Shown here piece by piece: positions 42,166 through 50,559 of a DNA stretch of 64,000 nt (the stretch's first letter is position 1; every line of letters begins with the position of its first letter). The DNA is taken from assembly GCF_900163795.1 (NCBI RefSeq), contig NZ_FWFD01000007.1, positions 62,001-126,000 on the forward strand, in the 5' to 3' direction. The stretch is from Vagococcus fluvialis bH819 (lineage in GTDB: Bacteria; Bacillota; Bacilli; Lactobacillales; Vagococcaceae). Both the position numbers and the translations under genes were made by a program. The notes beneath the pieces were generated by a model, which had not been told where the DNA came from, did not search any database, and saw nothing but the letters and a program-made list of their open reading frames with translations.

Positions 42166-43089
42166 TTGAGCAATAAATTCTTAACAAAAAAAGGCGTTAT
42201 TATTAATTTTTTAGCATCGGACTTACTACAATTAAAAAAAGGTGACAAGATGCCAAGTATATCAGAGTACCAATTAGCTTATGACGTGGCTCGTGGAACG
42301 GTACAAAACGCACTAAATTATTTGAAAACAGAGGGTGCGATTGTTGTTAAGAGTCATGGTCATTTAGGCACTTTTATTGAAGAAATTAATTACGCTATTT
42401 TACAAGAATATGCTCTTTCTGAAGCTATCTTAGGAACAATGACCTTACCTTATTCTAGATTGTATGAAGGTCTAGCAACGGGGATTTATGAAGAATTTAA
42501 GGAATATAATATTAAATTAAATTTAGCTTATATCAGAGGCTCAAAAGAGAGAATACGTTCTATCTCAATGAAAACTTACCGCTTTGCTGTCGTATCGAAA
42601 TTTGCAGCAGAAAGAGCCATCAAACAAGGTGATTCTTTAGAAATCGTCGTTGATTTTGGAGAAAAAACCTATTTAAGTGAACATGTTCTTCTTTTTTCAA
42701 ATATTGATAAAAATGAAATTGAAAATGGAATGCGTGTGGCGATTGATTATAGTTCCCTTGATCAACAAATGCTAACAAAAGAGAGTATTAAAGATAAAGA
42801 AGTTAAGTTGATTGAGATGCCAGGTCATCAGATTATTCACTCGTTAAAAGAAGGACAAATTGATGCTGGTATTTGGAATTTTGATGAGATTAGAGACAAG
42901 AATCATGATGATCTAAATTACGTAACATTAGCTAATAAAGAACTAGGTCAATCAATGGGGACTTCTGTTATTGTATGCCATAAAGAAGACAGCTCTATGC
43001 AGGCCTTTTTCACAAAAAGTTTTAATCGAGAACGTGTTTTATCTGTTCAGTCACAAGTTAAGGCGGGAAAATTGATTCCTAAATATTAA
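42166..43089 (+). CDS. yhfZ: YhfZ-like GntR-type regulator with binding-protein domain
   Basis: A 307-residue regulator. The amino end (LKKGDKMPSISEYQLAYDVARGTVQNAL, about residues 20-48) is a GntR-like winged helix; the rest looks like a periplasmic-binding-protein fold (MPGHQIIHSLKEGQIDAGIWNFDEI) that would bind the pathway substrate or an intermediate. This is the layout of E. coli YhfZ. It starts at TTG 42166, six bases behind AAAGAGGCG. It is the likely user of the GTAATA-AC-TATTAC dyad at 38378. Lies between yhfS and yhfY in the operon. Confidence 0.9.
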   Translation: MSNKFLTKKGVIINFLASDLLQLKKGDKMPSISEYQLAYDVARGTVQNALNYLKTEGAIVVKSHGHLGTFIEEINYAILQEYALSEAILGTMTLPYSRLYEGLATGIYEEFKEYNIKLNLAYIRGSKERIRSISMKTYRFAVVSKFAAERAIKQGDSLEIVVDFGEKTYLSEHVLLFSNIDKNEIENGMRVAIDYSSLDQQMLTKESIKDKEVKLIEMPGHQIIHSLKEGQIDAGIWNFDEIRDKNHDDLNYVTLANKELGQSMGTSVIVCHKEDSSMQAFFTKSFNRERVLSVQSQVKAGKLIPKY

Positions 43090-43100
43090 AGGAGAAAAAC

Positions 43101-43451
43101 ATGATTAAAGAAAAATTAGAAATATTAGTCACTTCAGAAATAATTGATGAAGAAACGCAACATTACATTTTAAAAGTATTAGAATACCTTCTGGAAAAGA
43201 AAATCATTCAAGAAGTATCTGAGGCAGATGTTTTTTTAACACACTTAGCGATGGCTGATACAAGACGTAAAAAGCAAGAAACAGTAGCTAGTTTAGATGA
43301 TTTTATTTTAACTGAAATTAATGCAGATCCTAAGTATTTACATTCAAAAGAATTGTGGCAAGATCTACAAAATATGGCGGAGAAACAATTCGAAGATGCG
43401 GAGTTAGATTATTTTTATCTACACATCATTAATTTATTGAAGGAGGACTAA
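43101..43451 (+). CDS. yhfY: YhfY-like PRD-domain protein
   Basis: A 116-residue all-helical protein with the HLAMADTRRKKQE segment (about residues 52-64), which has the conserved His of PTS regulation domains (PRD). Stand-alone PRD proteins such as YhfY accompany yhfZ in E. coli. Whether it is phosphorylated by a PTS is unknown. It lies 11 bases behind yhfZ and two bases before yhfX, so it is part of the same translated unit. Confidence 0.85.
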   Translation: MIKEKLEILVTSEIIDEETQHYILKVLEYLLEKKIIQEVSEADVFLTHLAMADTRRKKQETVASLDDFILTEINADPKYLHSKELWQDLQNMAEKQFEDAELDYFYLHIINLLKED

Positions 43452-43452
43452 T

Positions 43453-44610
43453 ATGTTTTTAGAAGTAACAAAACGTAGAAATCCTCAGTTAGTTGAAGCT
43501 GCTATAAAATTACATCAAGAAGGATCTATTCTTCCAGATACGTATATATTAGATTTGGATAGAATTGAAAAAAATGCAAAATATTTAAAAAGACAAGCGG
43601 ATGAATCTGGTATTGAATTATTCTACATGACCAAACAAATTGGCAGAAATCCGTTAGTTTCTCAAGCGATTAAGAATGCGGGAATTGAAAATGCAGTCGT
43701 GGTTGACTATAAAGAAGCACTCATTATGATGGAACATAACTTACCTATCGGAAATGTGGGGCATCTTGTACAAGTACCAACCCGTCTTTTAGAAAAAATA
43801 GTAGCCTATGGACCAAAATTTATGACGGTATTTTCAATAGAAATGCTAGAAAAAATCAACGATTCAGCTCAAAAATTAGGAAAAAAACAAAAAATATTAT
43901 TAAAAGTAATAGAGCCAACAGATGAAGTATATGAAGGACAGTTTGGTGGTTTTCATTTATCAGAGCTTAGAGAATTGGCGTTAGTGACTAAAAAAATGAA
44001 GAATATCGAAATTTCAGGTATTACGTCTTTTCCATGTTTTTTATATGATGGAGAAAGCCAGTTAAATCCAACTAATAATGTAAAAACGATTGAAAAAGCA
44101 ACAGAAATTTTAAAAGAATCAGGTATAAATATTACAGAATTGAATATTCCTTCGGCAACATGCGGTAAAACGATTCCTTTTATTCAACAAATAGGAGGCA
44201 CACAAGGCGAGCCAGGTCATGCTTTAACAGGCACAACGCCATTGCATGCTAAATTAGATTTAGAAGAGCTACCGAGCATGATTTATGTAAGTGAAATTTC
44301 TCATAACTTAGATGGGAAAGCTTACCTTTATGGTGGTGGTTATTATCGTCGGGGGCACTTTGATAATGCTCTAATTATAGAAGAAAACGGACAACAAGAA
44401 ACAGATCAAGTTGAGTCATTTGGCAATGAAAGTATCGACTATTACCTTAGTACTAAAAAAAGCCATCCAGTGGGATCTACTGTGCTAGCTGCTTTTAGAA
44501 CGCAAATATTTGTAACTAGAAGTGATGTTGCTGTTGTTTCAGGTATTAGCCAAGGAAAACCTAAAGTTGAAGGTCTATACAATAGTCTGGGAAATTTAAT
44601 TAGAAGGTGA
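43453..44610 (+). CDS. yhfX: YhfX-like PLP-dependent alanine-racemase-fold enzyme
   Basis: A 385-residue fold-type III PLP enzyme. The PLP Lys is in ELFYMTKQIGRNP (about residue 60), and EPGHALTGTTP near residue 257 and YVSEISHN are family landmarks shared with E. coli YhfX. Relatives are alanine racemases, D-threonine aldolases and diaminopimelate-type decarboxylases; the reaction here is unknown. With YhfS it gives the operon two different PLP enzymes, which points to an amino-group-bearing substrate. AAGGAGG precedes the ATG. Confidence 0.92.
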   Translation: MFLEVTKRRNPQLVEAAIKLHQEGSILPDTYILDLDRIEKNAKYLKRQADESGIELFYMTKQIGRNPLVSQAIKNAGIENAVVVDYKEALIMMEHNLPIGNVGHLVQVPTRLLEKIVAYGPKFMTVFSIEMLEKINDSAQKLGKKQKILLKVIEPTDEVYEGQFGGFHLSELRELALVTKKMKNIEISGITSFPCFLYDGESQLNPTNNVKTIEKATEILKESGINITELNIPSATCGKTIPFIQQIGGTQGEPGHALTGTTPLHAKLDLEELPSMIYVSEISHNLDGKAYLYGGGYYRRGHFDNALIIEENGQQETDQVESFGNESIDYYLSTKKSHPVGSTVLAAFRTQIFVTRSDVAVVSGISQGKPKVEGLYNSLGNLIRR

Positions 44611-44614
44611 TAAA

Positions 44615-45823
44615 ATGAGTAAATTTGTTGTGATTGTTTTAGATAGTTTTGGCGTGGGTGCAATGGATGATGTATCTGTTGTCAGACCACGAGATGTAGG
44701 AAGTAGTACAGCTGGACATATTATAAAATCAAATCCTGAAATCAATATCTCAACACTTGAAAAATTAGGATTAATGAATGCACTAGGTTATGAAATCGGA
44801 AACCACAAAATGTCAGAAAGAGCAGTTTTTGGAACAGCCAACTTAACCCATCAGGGAGCAGATTCTTTTTTAGGTCATCAAGAAATTATGGGAACAACAC
44901 CTAAAGATCCTTTGATCCAACCCTTTAATCAAAAAATAGCAGAAGTTGAAGCTAATCTTTTGAAAAATGGTTATCATGTTCGTCGAGTAGGAGAAGTTGG
45001 GACGCAAATTTTAGTGGTTAATGAGTACGCAACGGTAGGAGATAATTTGGAAACAGATTATGGTCAAGTTTACAATGTATCTGCTTGTTTGGACTTAATC
45101 AGTTTTGAAGAATTGAAAGACTTAGGTCATGTGGTTCGCGAAGTCGTTCAAGTTTCTCGAGTGATTACTTTTGGCGGTGAACAAATAACCTTAACTGATT
45201 TATTAAATGCAAGAAAAACCAAAAATGATGAAATTGCTGGTGTGGATGCACCAGAATCTGGTGTGTATAATCATGGTTATCAAGTCGTTCATTTAGGATA
45301 TGGTATTGATAAAAAAGTACAAACACCAACTATTTTAGATGAAGCTGGTATAACAGTCTCATTTTTAGGTAAAATAGCAGACATCATCCAAACAAATAGT
45401 TTACGTTTATTTCCTGGAGTAGATTCAAATTATTTATTTGATTGCTTGATTCAAGAAGTTCAAGAAATTGAACATGGTTTTATAGCGTTAAATATCCAAG
45501 AAACTGATTTAGCTGGTCATGCAGAAGATGTCATGAAATACTCAGATCGATTAGAATTAAGTGACCTAAGAATAGCTGAGTTATTACCGATGTTAACTAA
45601 AGGAGATATTTTAGTCGTGATGGCTGATCATGGGAACGATCCAACTATTGGTCACAGTAATCATACAAGAGAGAAAGTTCCATTACTAATTTATAGTCCG
45701 GAAATTGATTCCGTTGAAATTGGAGAAAGAGCTACAATGGCAGATGTAGGGGCAACAGTCTCAGATTTCTTTAATGTGAAACCTCCTCAGCATGGCACAT
45801 CATTTTTAAGTAAAATTAAATAA
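44615..45823 (+). CDS. yhfW: YhfW-like phosphopentomutase-family enzyme
   Basis: A 402-residue alkaline-phosphatase-superfamily mutase. Metal and phosphate residues are visible: VLDSFGVGAMDD at the start, the phosphothreonine region DVGSSTAGH, GADSFLGHQEIMGT, TDLAGHAED and VVMADHGNDPTIGHSNHTRE. It is a paralogue of DeoB rather than DeoB itself and follows E. coli YhfW. It probably moves a phosphate within a sugar-like intermediate. It starts four bases behind yhfX and is the last of the eight genes shared with E. coli; a terminator follows. Confidence 0.92.
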   Translation: MSKFVVIVLDSFGVGAMDDVSVVRPRDVGSSTAGHIIKSNPEINISTLEKLGLMNALGYEIGNHKMSERAVFGTANLTHQGADSFLGHQEIMGTTPKDPLIQPFNQKIAEVEANLLKNGYHVRRVGEVGTQILVVNEYATVGDNLETDYGQVYNVSACLDLISFEELKDLGHVVREVVQVSRVITFGGEQITLTDLLNARKTKNDEIAGVDAPESGVYNHGYQVVHLGYGIDKKVQTPTILDEAGITVSFLGKIADIIQTNSLRLFPGVDSNYLFDCLIQEVQEIEHGFIALNIQETDLAGHAEDVMKYSDRLELSDLRIAELLPMLTKGDILVVMADHGNDPTIGHSNHTREKVPLLIYSPEIDSVEIGERATMADVGATVSDFFNVKPPQHGTSFLSKIK

Positions 45824-45841
45824 TATTCGTATAAACAAGAC

Positions 45842-45873
45842 GGAGGCTGACATTTAAGTCAGTCTCCTTTTTT
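45842..45873 (+). terminator. Terminator between the eight-gene yhf set and the amidase-like gene
   Basis: GGAGGCTGAC (45842-45851) pairs with GTCAGTCTCC (45859-45868) with one wobble, followed by six T. The AGGAGG of the next gene begins directly behind the T run, leaving no room for a promoter, so the next gene is expressed by read-through. Confidence 0.9.
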
Positions 45874-45885
45874 AGGAGGATTAAT

Positions 45886-46914
45886 ATGATAAATAATAGA
45901 GTTCAAAATTATGCTAAAAAAACATTTTTAGCAATGGATAATCGACACAAATCAGTTAAGAAAGTTTTTCCTAATTGTATTGACAATATATCTGAAAAAA
46001 CAGGCTTTTTTATGGGAACAAAAGAAGTGTCTACCATTTCTGGAGAATTTATTAGTGAATTAGAAACATTAGGCTATCAACATCACACGGTAGATAAAGC
46101 TAGCCATTCAGGAAGAGCGATTGATTTGGATTTGATTAATCCTTTAACAGGAGGTTACATGACAGGTTCTTCAAGTGGCACAGCTTTGAATGTTTTCTTA
46201 GGAATTAATGATTTAGGTATTGGAACGGATGGTGGCGGATCTGTTTTAGCTCCAGCTATTAGTTTGAATTTATATGGACTGATTCATCCACAATTAGGGA
46301 AATCAGAGTTAAATCAAGTAAGTCAGAAAGTATCGACAGATGGTATCGCTTTTACGCCATCTTTAGGTTTGATTACAAGGGAATTAAGTCATATAGAAGC
46401 AGTTATGCAGCATTTTTTCCTAGTGAGTGAGGAAAACGATGATATCATTACTATTATTTTAGATGAGACAATCGATGCTGAAAAAGAAATAATTACTCAT
46501 CAGAAAATAGAGATCACAAAGAAAAATCTAGAAGGAAAAAATATTAAATCTAGAGAAGAATTAATCCTTGATTTAAATCAGTTGTTAAATCAAGCTGATA
46601 TCGTGATTTCAAAGGAAGGGCCAGTTGATTTTTCTGGGTTTGGTGATACAATTTTTGGTCATTTTACTGATGCAACGAAAGAGAATCAGAATGCAGCTAA
46701 TAAGGGATTTATTAGAGTAGCGAATATGGTAGGCGCTATTTCTTTAGTTATTCCAACTGGAAATCTAAGTGAAGGGTATGTGTTAATGGCTAAAAATGCG
46801 CCAACAGCGATTTATAATTTATTTACTACTGCCAAATGCCTAATTAAAGAAGAGGACGCTTTGGTTGATAATTATTTTAGAGATTTGTCTAAATATTTTG
46901 ATATGGGTATTTGA
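45886..46914 (+). CDS. Amidase-signature family protein, short form
   Basis: A 342-residue protein with the amidase signature: NPLTGGYMTGSSSGTALNVF (cis-Ser region) followed by GTDGGGSVLAPAI (nucleophile Ser; canonical DTGGS), both near residues 93-130. The later VSTDGIAFTPSLGLITREL matches the downstream part of the family core. Usual amidases have 450-500 residues; the amino region that carries the catalytic Lys is shortened and no KDN motif is seen, so activity is uncertain. AGGAGG precedes the ATG directly behind a terminator. It is not part of the E. coli yhf set and may act on an amide made or used by the pathway. Confidence 0.8.
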   Translation: MINNRVQNYAKKTFLAMDNRHKSVKKVFPNCIDNISEKTGFFMGTKEVSTISGEFISELETLGYQHHTVDKASHSGRAIDLDLINPLTGGYMTGSSSGTALNVFLGINDLGIGTDGGGSVLAPAISLNLYGLIHPQLGKSELNQVSQKVSTDGIAFTPSLGLITRELSHIEAVMQHFFLVSEENDDIITIILDETIDAEKEIITHQKIEITKKNLEGKNIKSREELILDLNQLLNQADIVISKEGPVDFSGFGDTIFGHFTDATKENQNAANKGFIRVANMVGAISLVIPTGNLSEGYVLMAKNAPTAIYNLFTTAKCLIKEEDALVDNYFRDLSKYFDMGI

Positions 46915-46989
46915 AAAATCGTGAGAGTCACCTCTAGTGATGTTATATTAGTTAATAGGATTTAAATTAAAATTAAGGAGCTATTCACT

Positions 46990-47883
46990 ATGAAAATCGG
47001 TGTTCTGGGTTTAGGTAATATTTTTCAAAAAGCCTATCTACCTACCTTAGGAGAAAATAGACAGGCACATAGCTATTATTTCACAAGTAAAAATGAAGAA
47101 ACTAAAAAATTGTTAAAAAGTAATTACGGTTTTACCAACTTTGCTGAGACTTTAGATGAGCTACTAGAAGAAGGTATCGAAGCGTGCCTGATTCATTCTG
47201 CCACTGTAGCTCACTATGAATTAGCAAAAAAGTGTTTAAATGCAGGTGTTCATGTACTGATGGATAAGCCTCTTAGTGAAGAGTATGAAGAGACGAAAGA
47301 ATTAATAGAATTAGCTGAAGAAAAAAACTTAACACTGATGATTGGGTTTAATCGACGTTTCACTCCAACTGTAAATCAATTAAAAGCATTGCCAAATAAA
47401 CGAGTTATTTACTTAGAAAAAAATCGAACGATTGCTGAATACGATACTAAATTTGCAGTGTATGATTTATTTCTACATTTAGTAGATACAGCCGTCTATT
47501 TATTAGATAGTTCTGATATTAAAATTATTTCTTCGCATATTGAAGAAACGAAAATTTTAGAGTATATGACAGTTATATTACAGGCTGGTCAAACAACAGC
47601 TATCTTAACAATGGATATGAAAAGTGGTGCGAATACAGAAATGTATCGTGTCACAAGTGATCAAGGTATTATGACGGTAGCTAATTTATCTGAAATAAGC
47701 CATCAAAAGGGAACTGAAATAACTAAGGATTTAATATCTGATTGGGAGAAAACATTAGTTACAAGAGGGTTTGAACCGATGTTGAAAGCGTTTCTTGAAC
47801 ATTTAGAAGGTAATAACGAAGTTGGGGTGCGTCAAAAAAATGTACTACTAAGTCATAAAATTTGTGATGGTCTATTAAATTAG
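46990..47883 (+). CDS. Gfo/Idh/MocA family oxidoreductase
   Basis: A 297-residue NAD(P)-dependent dehydrogenase-like protein. The Rossmann loop GVLGLGNIFQKAYLPTL is at residues 4-20, the conserved Lys in VLMDKPLS near residue 97, and IGFNRRF follows. VYDLFLHLVDTAVYLL supplies the active-site His. Relatives oxidise or reduce sugars, inositols and amino sugars. It lies 75 bases behind the amidase-like gene with AAGGAGCT before its ATG, and a terminator follows. Membership of the yhf-like pathway is suggested by position only. Confidence 0.85.
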   Translation: MKIGVLGLGNIFQKAYLPTLGENRQAHSYYFTSKNEETKKLLKSNYGFTNFAETLDELLEEGIEACLIHSATVAHYELAKKCLNAGVHVLMDKPLSEEYEETKELIELAEEKNLTLMIGFNRRFTPTVNQLKALPNKRVIYLEKNRTIAEYDTKFAVYDLFLHLVDTAVYLLDSSDIKIISSHIEETKILEYMTVILQAGQTTAILTMDMKSGANTEMYRVTSDQGIMTVANLSEISHQKGTEITKDLISDWEKTLVTRGFEPMLKAFLEHLEGNNEVGVRQKNVLLSHKICDGLLN

Positions 47884-47901
47884 ACAAAGTGTATTAGGTG
47901 G

Positions 47902-47941
47902 AAAGATTGGAGATCTTATCTTCAATCTTTTTATTTTTATT
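47902..47941 (+). terminator. Intrinsic terminator behind the Gfo/Idh gene
   Basis: AAAGATTGGAGAT pairs with ATCTTCAATCTTT with one mismatch, followed by TTATTTTTATT. Confidence 0.85.
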
Positions 47942-48013
47942 TCTAAAGTAATTGTTTCGTAATATAATTGTGACATAAAGAAATAAAAGAAATAAAAACA
48001 GGAGGAAAAGAAA

Positions 48014-49033
48014 ATGAAAAATAAGTTAATGTTGGTATGCGGGTTGGTTATTGTAGGGAGTGCCCCATTGTTGGTATATGGAGCTGAAGAGCAAGGCACA
48101 AAAGCAACTGTTGAAGAAGTTAAAAAAGAAGAATTGAAAGAAACAACCTCTGAAACTAAAGAAGAACTAAAAACAACAGAATCATCTGTGACAAAAGAAG
48201 AAGTAAAAAAAGAAGAAACTAAAAAGGAAGAAACTAAGCCGGCTGCGATGATACTACCAAAAGAATTGCAAGGTAAATGGGTGGCATATAATGAAGGTCA
48301 AAAACTAGATTTAACAATTTCAGGAGATATGTATGTTGATGGTAAAGCAACAGAATATAATGTAGTATCGTATACTCTAAAAGATGGTTTCTATACAGTT
48401 GCTTGGGATGTTGATGCTTTTGCTGAAAAGTATGGAAAAGAGGCTCTAGGAAACCCGCAACCATTTATTTTTAGTTATGACGCTAATAAAGATATCATCA
48501 CAACAAGTGGCGGACTCGAATACACAAGAAACGATAAAGATACTAACGAAGAATATTATGATAAATATGTAAAAAATCAAGATTTACCAGGATTCTTACA
48601 AGACAAATGGATCGCTACTGTTGAGGGTCAAAAAATTGAGTGGACAATAGGAGCTCGTAATTTAAATGTAAATGGCGTATTAGATTATAAGATTGATGCT
48701 TACGGTATTAAGGGTACCCAATATTCATTGCTGTGGGATGTGGATGATTATATCAACCGTTACGGAAAACCAGGTAACTTCAACCCACAACCAATTATGT
48801 TTGATTATAACGAAAAAGATGATACTTTAGTTTCAGGAGATGCAGTATTCGCTCGTGCCAGCAAAAATGTAAAAGATGAAGGTGCAAAAGTTGCTAAAAA
48901 AGAAGAACCTAAATCAATTAATAAAACGGGAGTTCTTCCACAGACAGGAGAAAAAATAACTTTAGCTTTAAGTATTGCAGGTGGTGTCATTGCTACTATA
49001 GGAAGTATTATCTTAATTAAAAAAAATAAATAG
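48014..49033 (+). CDS. LPQTG-anchored surface protein with two repeats
   Basis: A 339-residue wall protein: signal peptide (cut near LLVYGA), a Lys/Glu/Thr-rich stalk (about 24-78), two related modules (about 81-173 and 191-283) and a sorting signal LPQTG (308-312) with hydrophobic segment and KKNK tail. Each module has LQGKWVA/LQDKWIA, an EGQK strand, a YxxxWDVDxxxxxYGK block and NPQP followed by a FxYN/D strand, so they arose by duplication. Sortase A would link it to peptidoglycan. The function is unknown; modules may bind a wall or host ligand. GGAGG precedes the ATG; a TATAAT is at 47963-47968. Confidence 0.9.
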   Translation: MKNKLMLVCGLVIVGSAPLLVYGAEEQGTKATVEEVKKEELKETTSETKEELKTTESSVTKEEVKKEETKKEETKPAAMILPKELQGKWVAYNEGQKLDLTISGDMYVDGKATEYNVVSYTLKDGFYTVAWDVDAFAEKYGKEALGNPQPFIFSYDANKDIITTSGGLEYTRNDKDTNEEYYDKYVKNQDLPGFLQDKWIATVEGQKIEWTIGARNLNVNGVLDYKIDAYGIKGTQYSLLWDVDDYINRYGKPGNFNPQPIMFDYNEKDDTLVSGDAVFARASKNVKDEGAKVAKKEEPKSINKTGVLPQTGEKITLALSIAGGVIATIGSIILIKKNK

Positions 49034-49038
49034 ACAAT

Positions 49039-49092
49039 AAAAAACGTTACGAACAGAAATGACTTGTTAACTTTCCGTTCGTGACGTTTTTT
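49039..49092. terminator. Bidirectional terminator between surface protein and WYL regulator
   Basis: AAAAAACGTTACGAAC pairs with GTTCGTGACGTTTTTT (49077-49092) with one mismatch around a 22-base loop. Confidence 0.9.
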
Positions 49093-49096
49093 GAAA

Positions 49097-50026
49097 TTAA
49101 TTTCCGTATTTACTTTGTATTTTCTTTAAAAATTGAGAGAAGTCTGTTATCAAAAAACTAGGTGATAAAATAGTTATGGCGTTACCGAATGATAGCAAGT
49201 AGTTCATTAAAAAAGTTACTTCATCCGGATTAAACGTCCCGACTAAAAATGTTTGATTATTCTCAGTGATTAAATTAACTTGAGGGTATTTTCGATTTTT
49301 AAATAGCTTAATACTGTCGTTTTCAATCATTGCTTTAAAAGGAATTGTTTTAATTTGATGTTGGTATTTTTCTAATAAATGTTGTGTTGTTTCGTTTAAA
49401 CAAGATTGATTAGAGTATCTAATTTCTTCAATAGCATCACAGCGAAATTTGCGGAAATCTTTTTTATCCATATCCCAACTAAGTAAATACCATTCCCCGT
49501 AATTTAGAATGAGTTGTAGAGGCTGAACATGTCGTTCTTCTTTTTTGTACCGGGTATAGTCGAAAAAAATGACTTGTTTCTCCAAAATAACTTGAAAAAT
49601 ACTGTTTAGTAAGGGGCAAGGCTCTGGTAATTGAAACTGATCAATAACGACCAATTGATCTAAATCGTCACTAACCAAACGATCTTTATCAGGAACAACT
49701 GACAGCAGTTTATTTTTTAATTCTGAATAAGATTGGTCAAAAGGTGTATCATTTAAATTTTTAAACAGTTGTAGAGTTAAAAATAAGGAGTACCATTCAT
49801 TTTGATTAAAATAAAGAGGGGGTAAGCTATTGTTTTTAAGAACATGATAGCCTCCGTACCGACCTTTATCTACGGTAATAGGAGCACCAAGTTCTTCTAG
49901 GGATTCAATGTCTCGAATAGCTGTTCGTCTAGAAATAGCAAATTCAATCACTAAATCATTTAAATTAAATGTCTTTTTCTGATTAATAAAAAATAATTCA
50001 GCAATAAGCCGTTCGTTTTTTTTCAT
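49097..50026 (-). CDS. WYL-domain transcriptional regulator (DeoR/YobV type)
   Basis: A 309-residue regulator with an amino winged helix (MKKNERLIAELFFINQKKTFN... FAISRRTAIRDIESLEELGAPI, about residues 1-60) and a WYL ligand-sensing domain that contains ILNYGEWYLLSWDMDKKDFRKFR around residue 190. The start is set at ATG 50026, which has GGAGGG five bases upstream. It is divergent from a GyrI-like gene, and a perfect GTGACA-N5-TGTCAC dyad lies between them, the likely operator. WYL proteins sense nucleic acid or small ligands and often control stress or mobile-element genes; here it probably controls its neighbour. Confidence 0.9.
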   Translation of the reverse strand: MKKNERLIAELFFINQKKTFNLNDLVIEFAISRRTAIRDIESLEELGAPITVDKGRYGGYHVLKNNSLPPLYFNQNEWYSLFLTLQLFKNLNDTPFDQSYSELKNKLLSVVPDKDRLVSDDLDQLVVIDQFQLPEPCPLLNSIFQVILEKQVIFFDYTRYKKEERHVQPLQLILNYGEWYLLSWDMDKKDFRKFRCDAIEEIRYSNQSCLNETTQHLLEKYQHQIKTIPFKAMIENDSIKLFKNRKYPQVNLITENNQTFLVGTFNPDEVTFLMNYLLSFGNAITILSPSFLITDFSQFLKKIQSKYGN

Positions 50027-50039
50027 TTTCCCTCCAATA

Positions 50040-50056
50040 GTGACATCTTTTGTCAC
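50040..50056. promoter_or_regulatory. Perfect dyad between the WYL regulator and the GyrI-like gene
   Basis: GTGACA-TCTTT-TGTCAC is a perfect six-base inverted repeat with a five-base centre. It lies 14 bases before the WYL start and 52 before the divergent gene, so binding could control both. Confidence 0.6.
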
Positions 50057-50107
50057 TTATTATCTTTATACTAAAAATATCACAAAAATAAGAAAAGGGG
50101 AAACAAG

Positions 50108-50503
50108 ATGAATGAAGTAAATTTTCCAACAACAACTATTAAAGGTAAAAGAATTAGGACAGATAATCAGCATGTAGAAGAGATTGTTTCATTATGGATG
50201 GAAGTACCTCAAATGAATTTGATAGGAGAGCTTTACGCTGTTTACTATAATTATGAATCAGACCATAGAGGAAAGTATGATCTACTGATAGGCAGTAAAA
50301 CGAGTCAATTAGCAGACAGTGTTGAATTATTAAAAGGAAATTATCTAGTGATAAACGTAGCTAAAGGAACACCAGAATTAATTGGAAAAACATGGCAAAC
50401 TATTTGGTCAGATCAAGATATTTATCAAAAAAGAGCGTTTACGACAGATTTTGAGTGCTATTTAGAAAATGGTAGTGCAAAAATTTATTTAGCGATAAAG
50501 TGA
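50108..50503 (+). CDS. GyrI-like small-molecule-binding protein
   Basis: A 131-residue single-domain protein of the GyrI-like/AraC effector-binding (SOUL-related) fold. The start FPTTTIKGKRIRTDNQH, the middle LYAVYYNYESDHRGKYDLLIG and the end FTTDFECYLENGSAKIYLAIK are typical. Such proteins bind diverse hydrophobic compounds, and some hydrolyse or sequester antimicrobials. It is divergent from a WYL regulator; the pair looks like a sensor-response unit. AAAGGGG precedes its ATG at 50108. Confidence 0.88.
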   Translation: MNEVNFPTTTIKGKRIRTDNQHVEEIVSLWMEVPQMNLIGELYAVYYNYESDHRGKYDLLIGSKTSQLADSVELLKGNYLVINVAKGTPELIGKTWQTIWSDQDIYQKRAFTTDFECYLENGSAKIYLAIK

Positions 50504-50509
50504 ATCAAG

Positions 50510-50538
50510 TTGACAAATGTTAGAAAATGATTAATAAT
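50510..50538 (+). promoter_or_regulatory. Promoter of the T-box transcript
   Basis: TTGACA (50510-50515, perfect) and AATAAT (50533-50538, 5 of 6) are 17 bases apart, about 30 bases before the T-box begins. Confidence 0.75.
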
Positions 50539-50559
50539 ACTCTTAACATATTTTAATAA

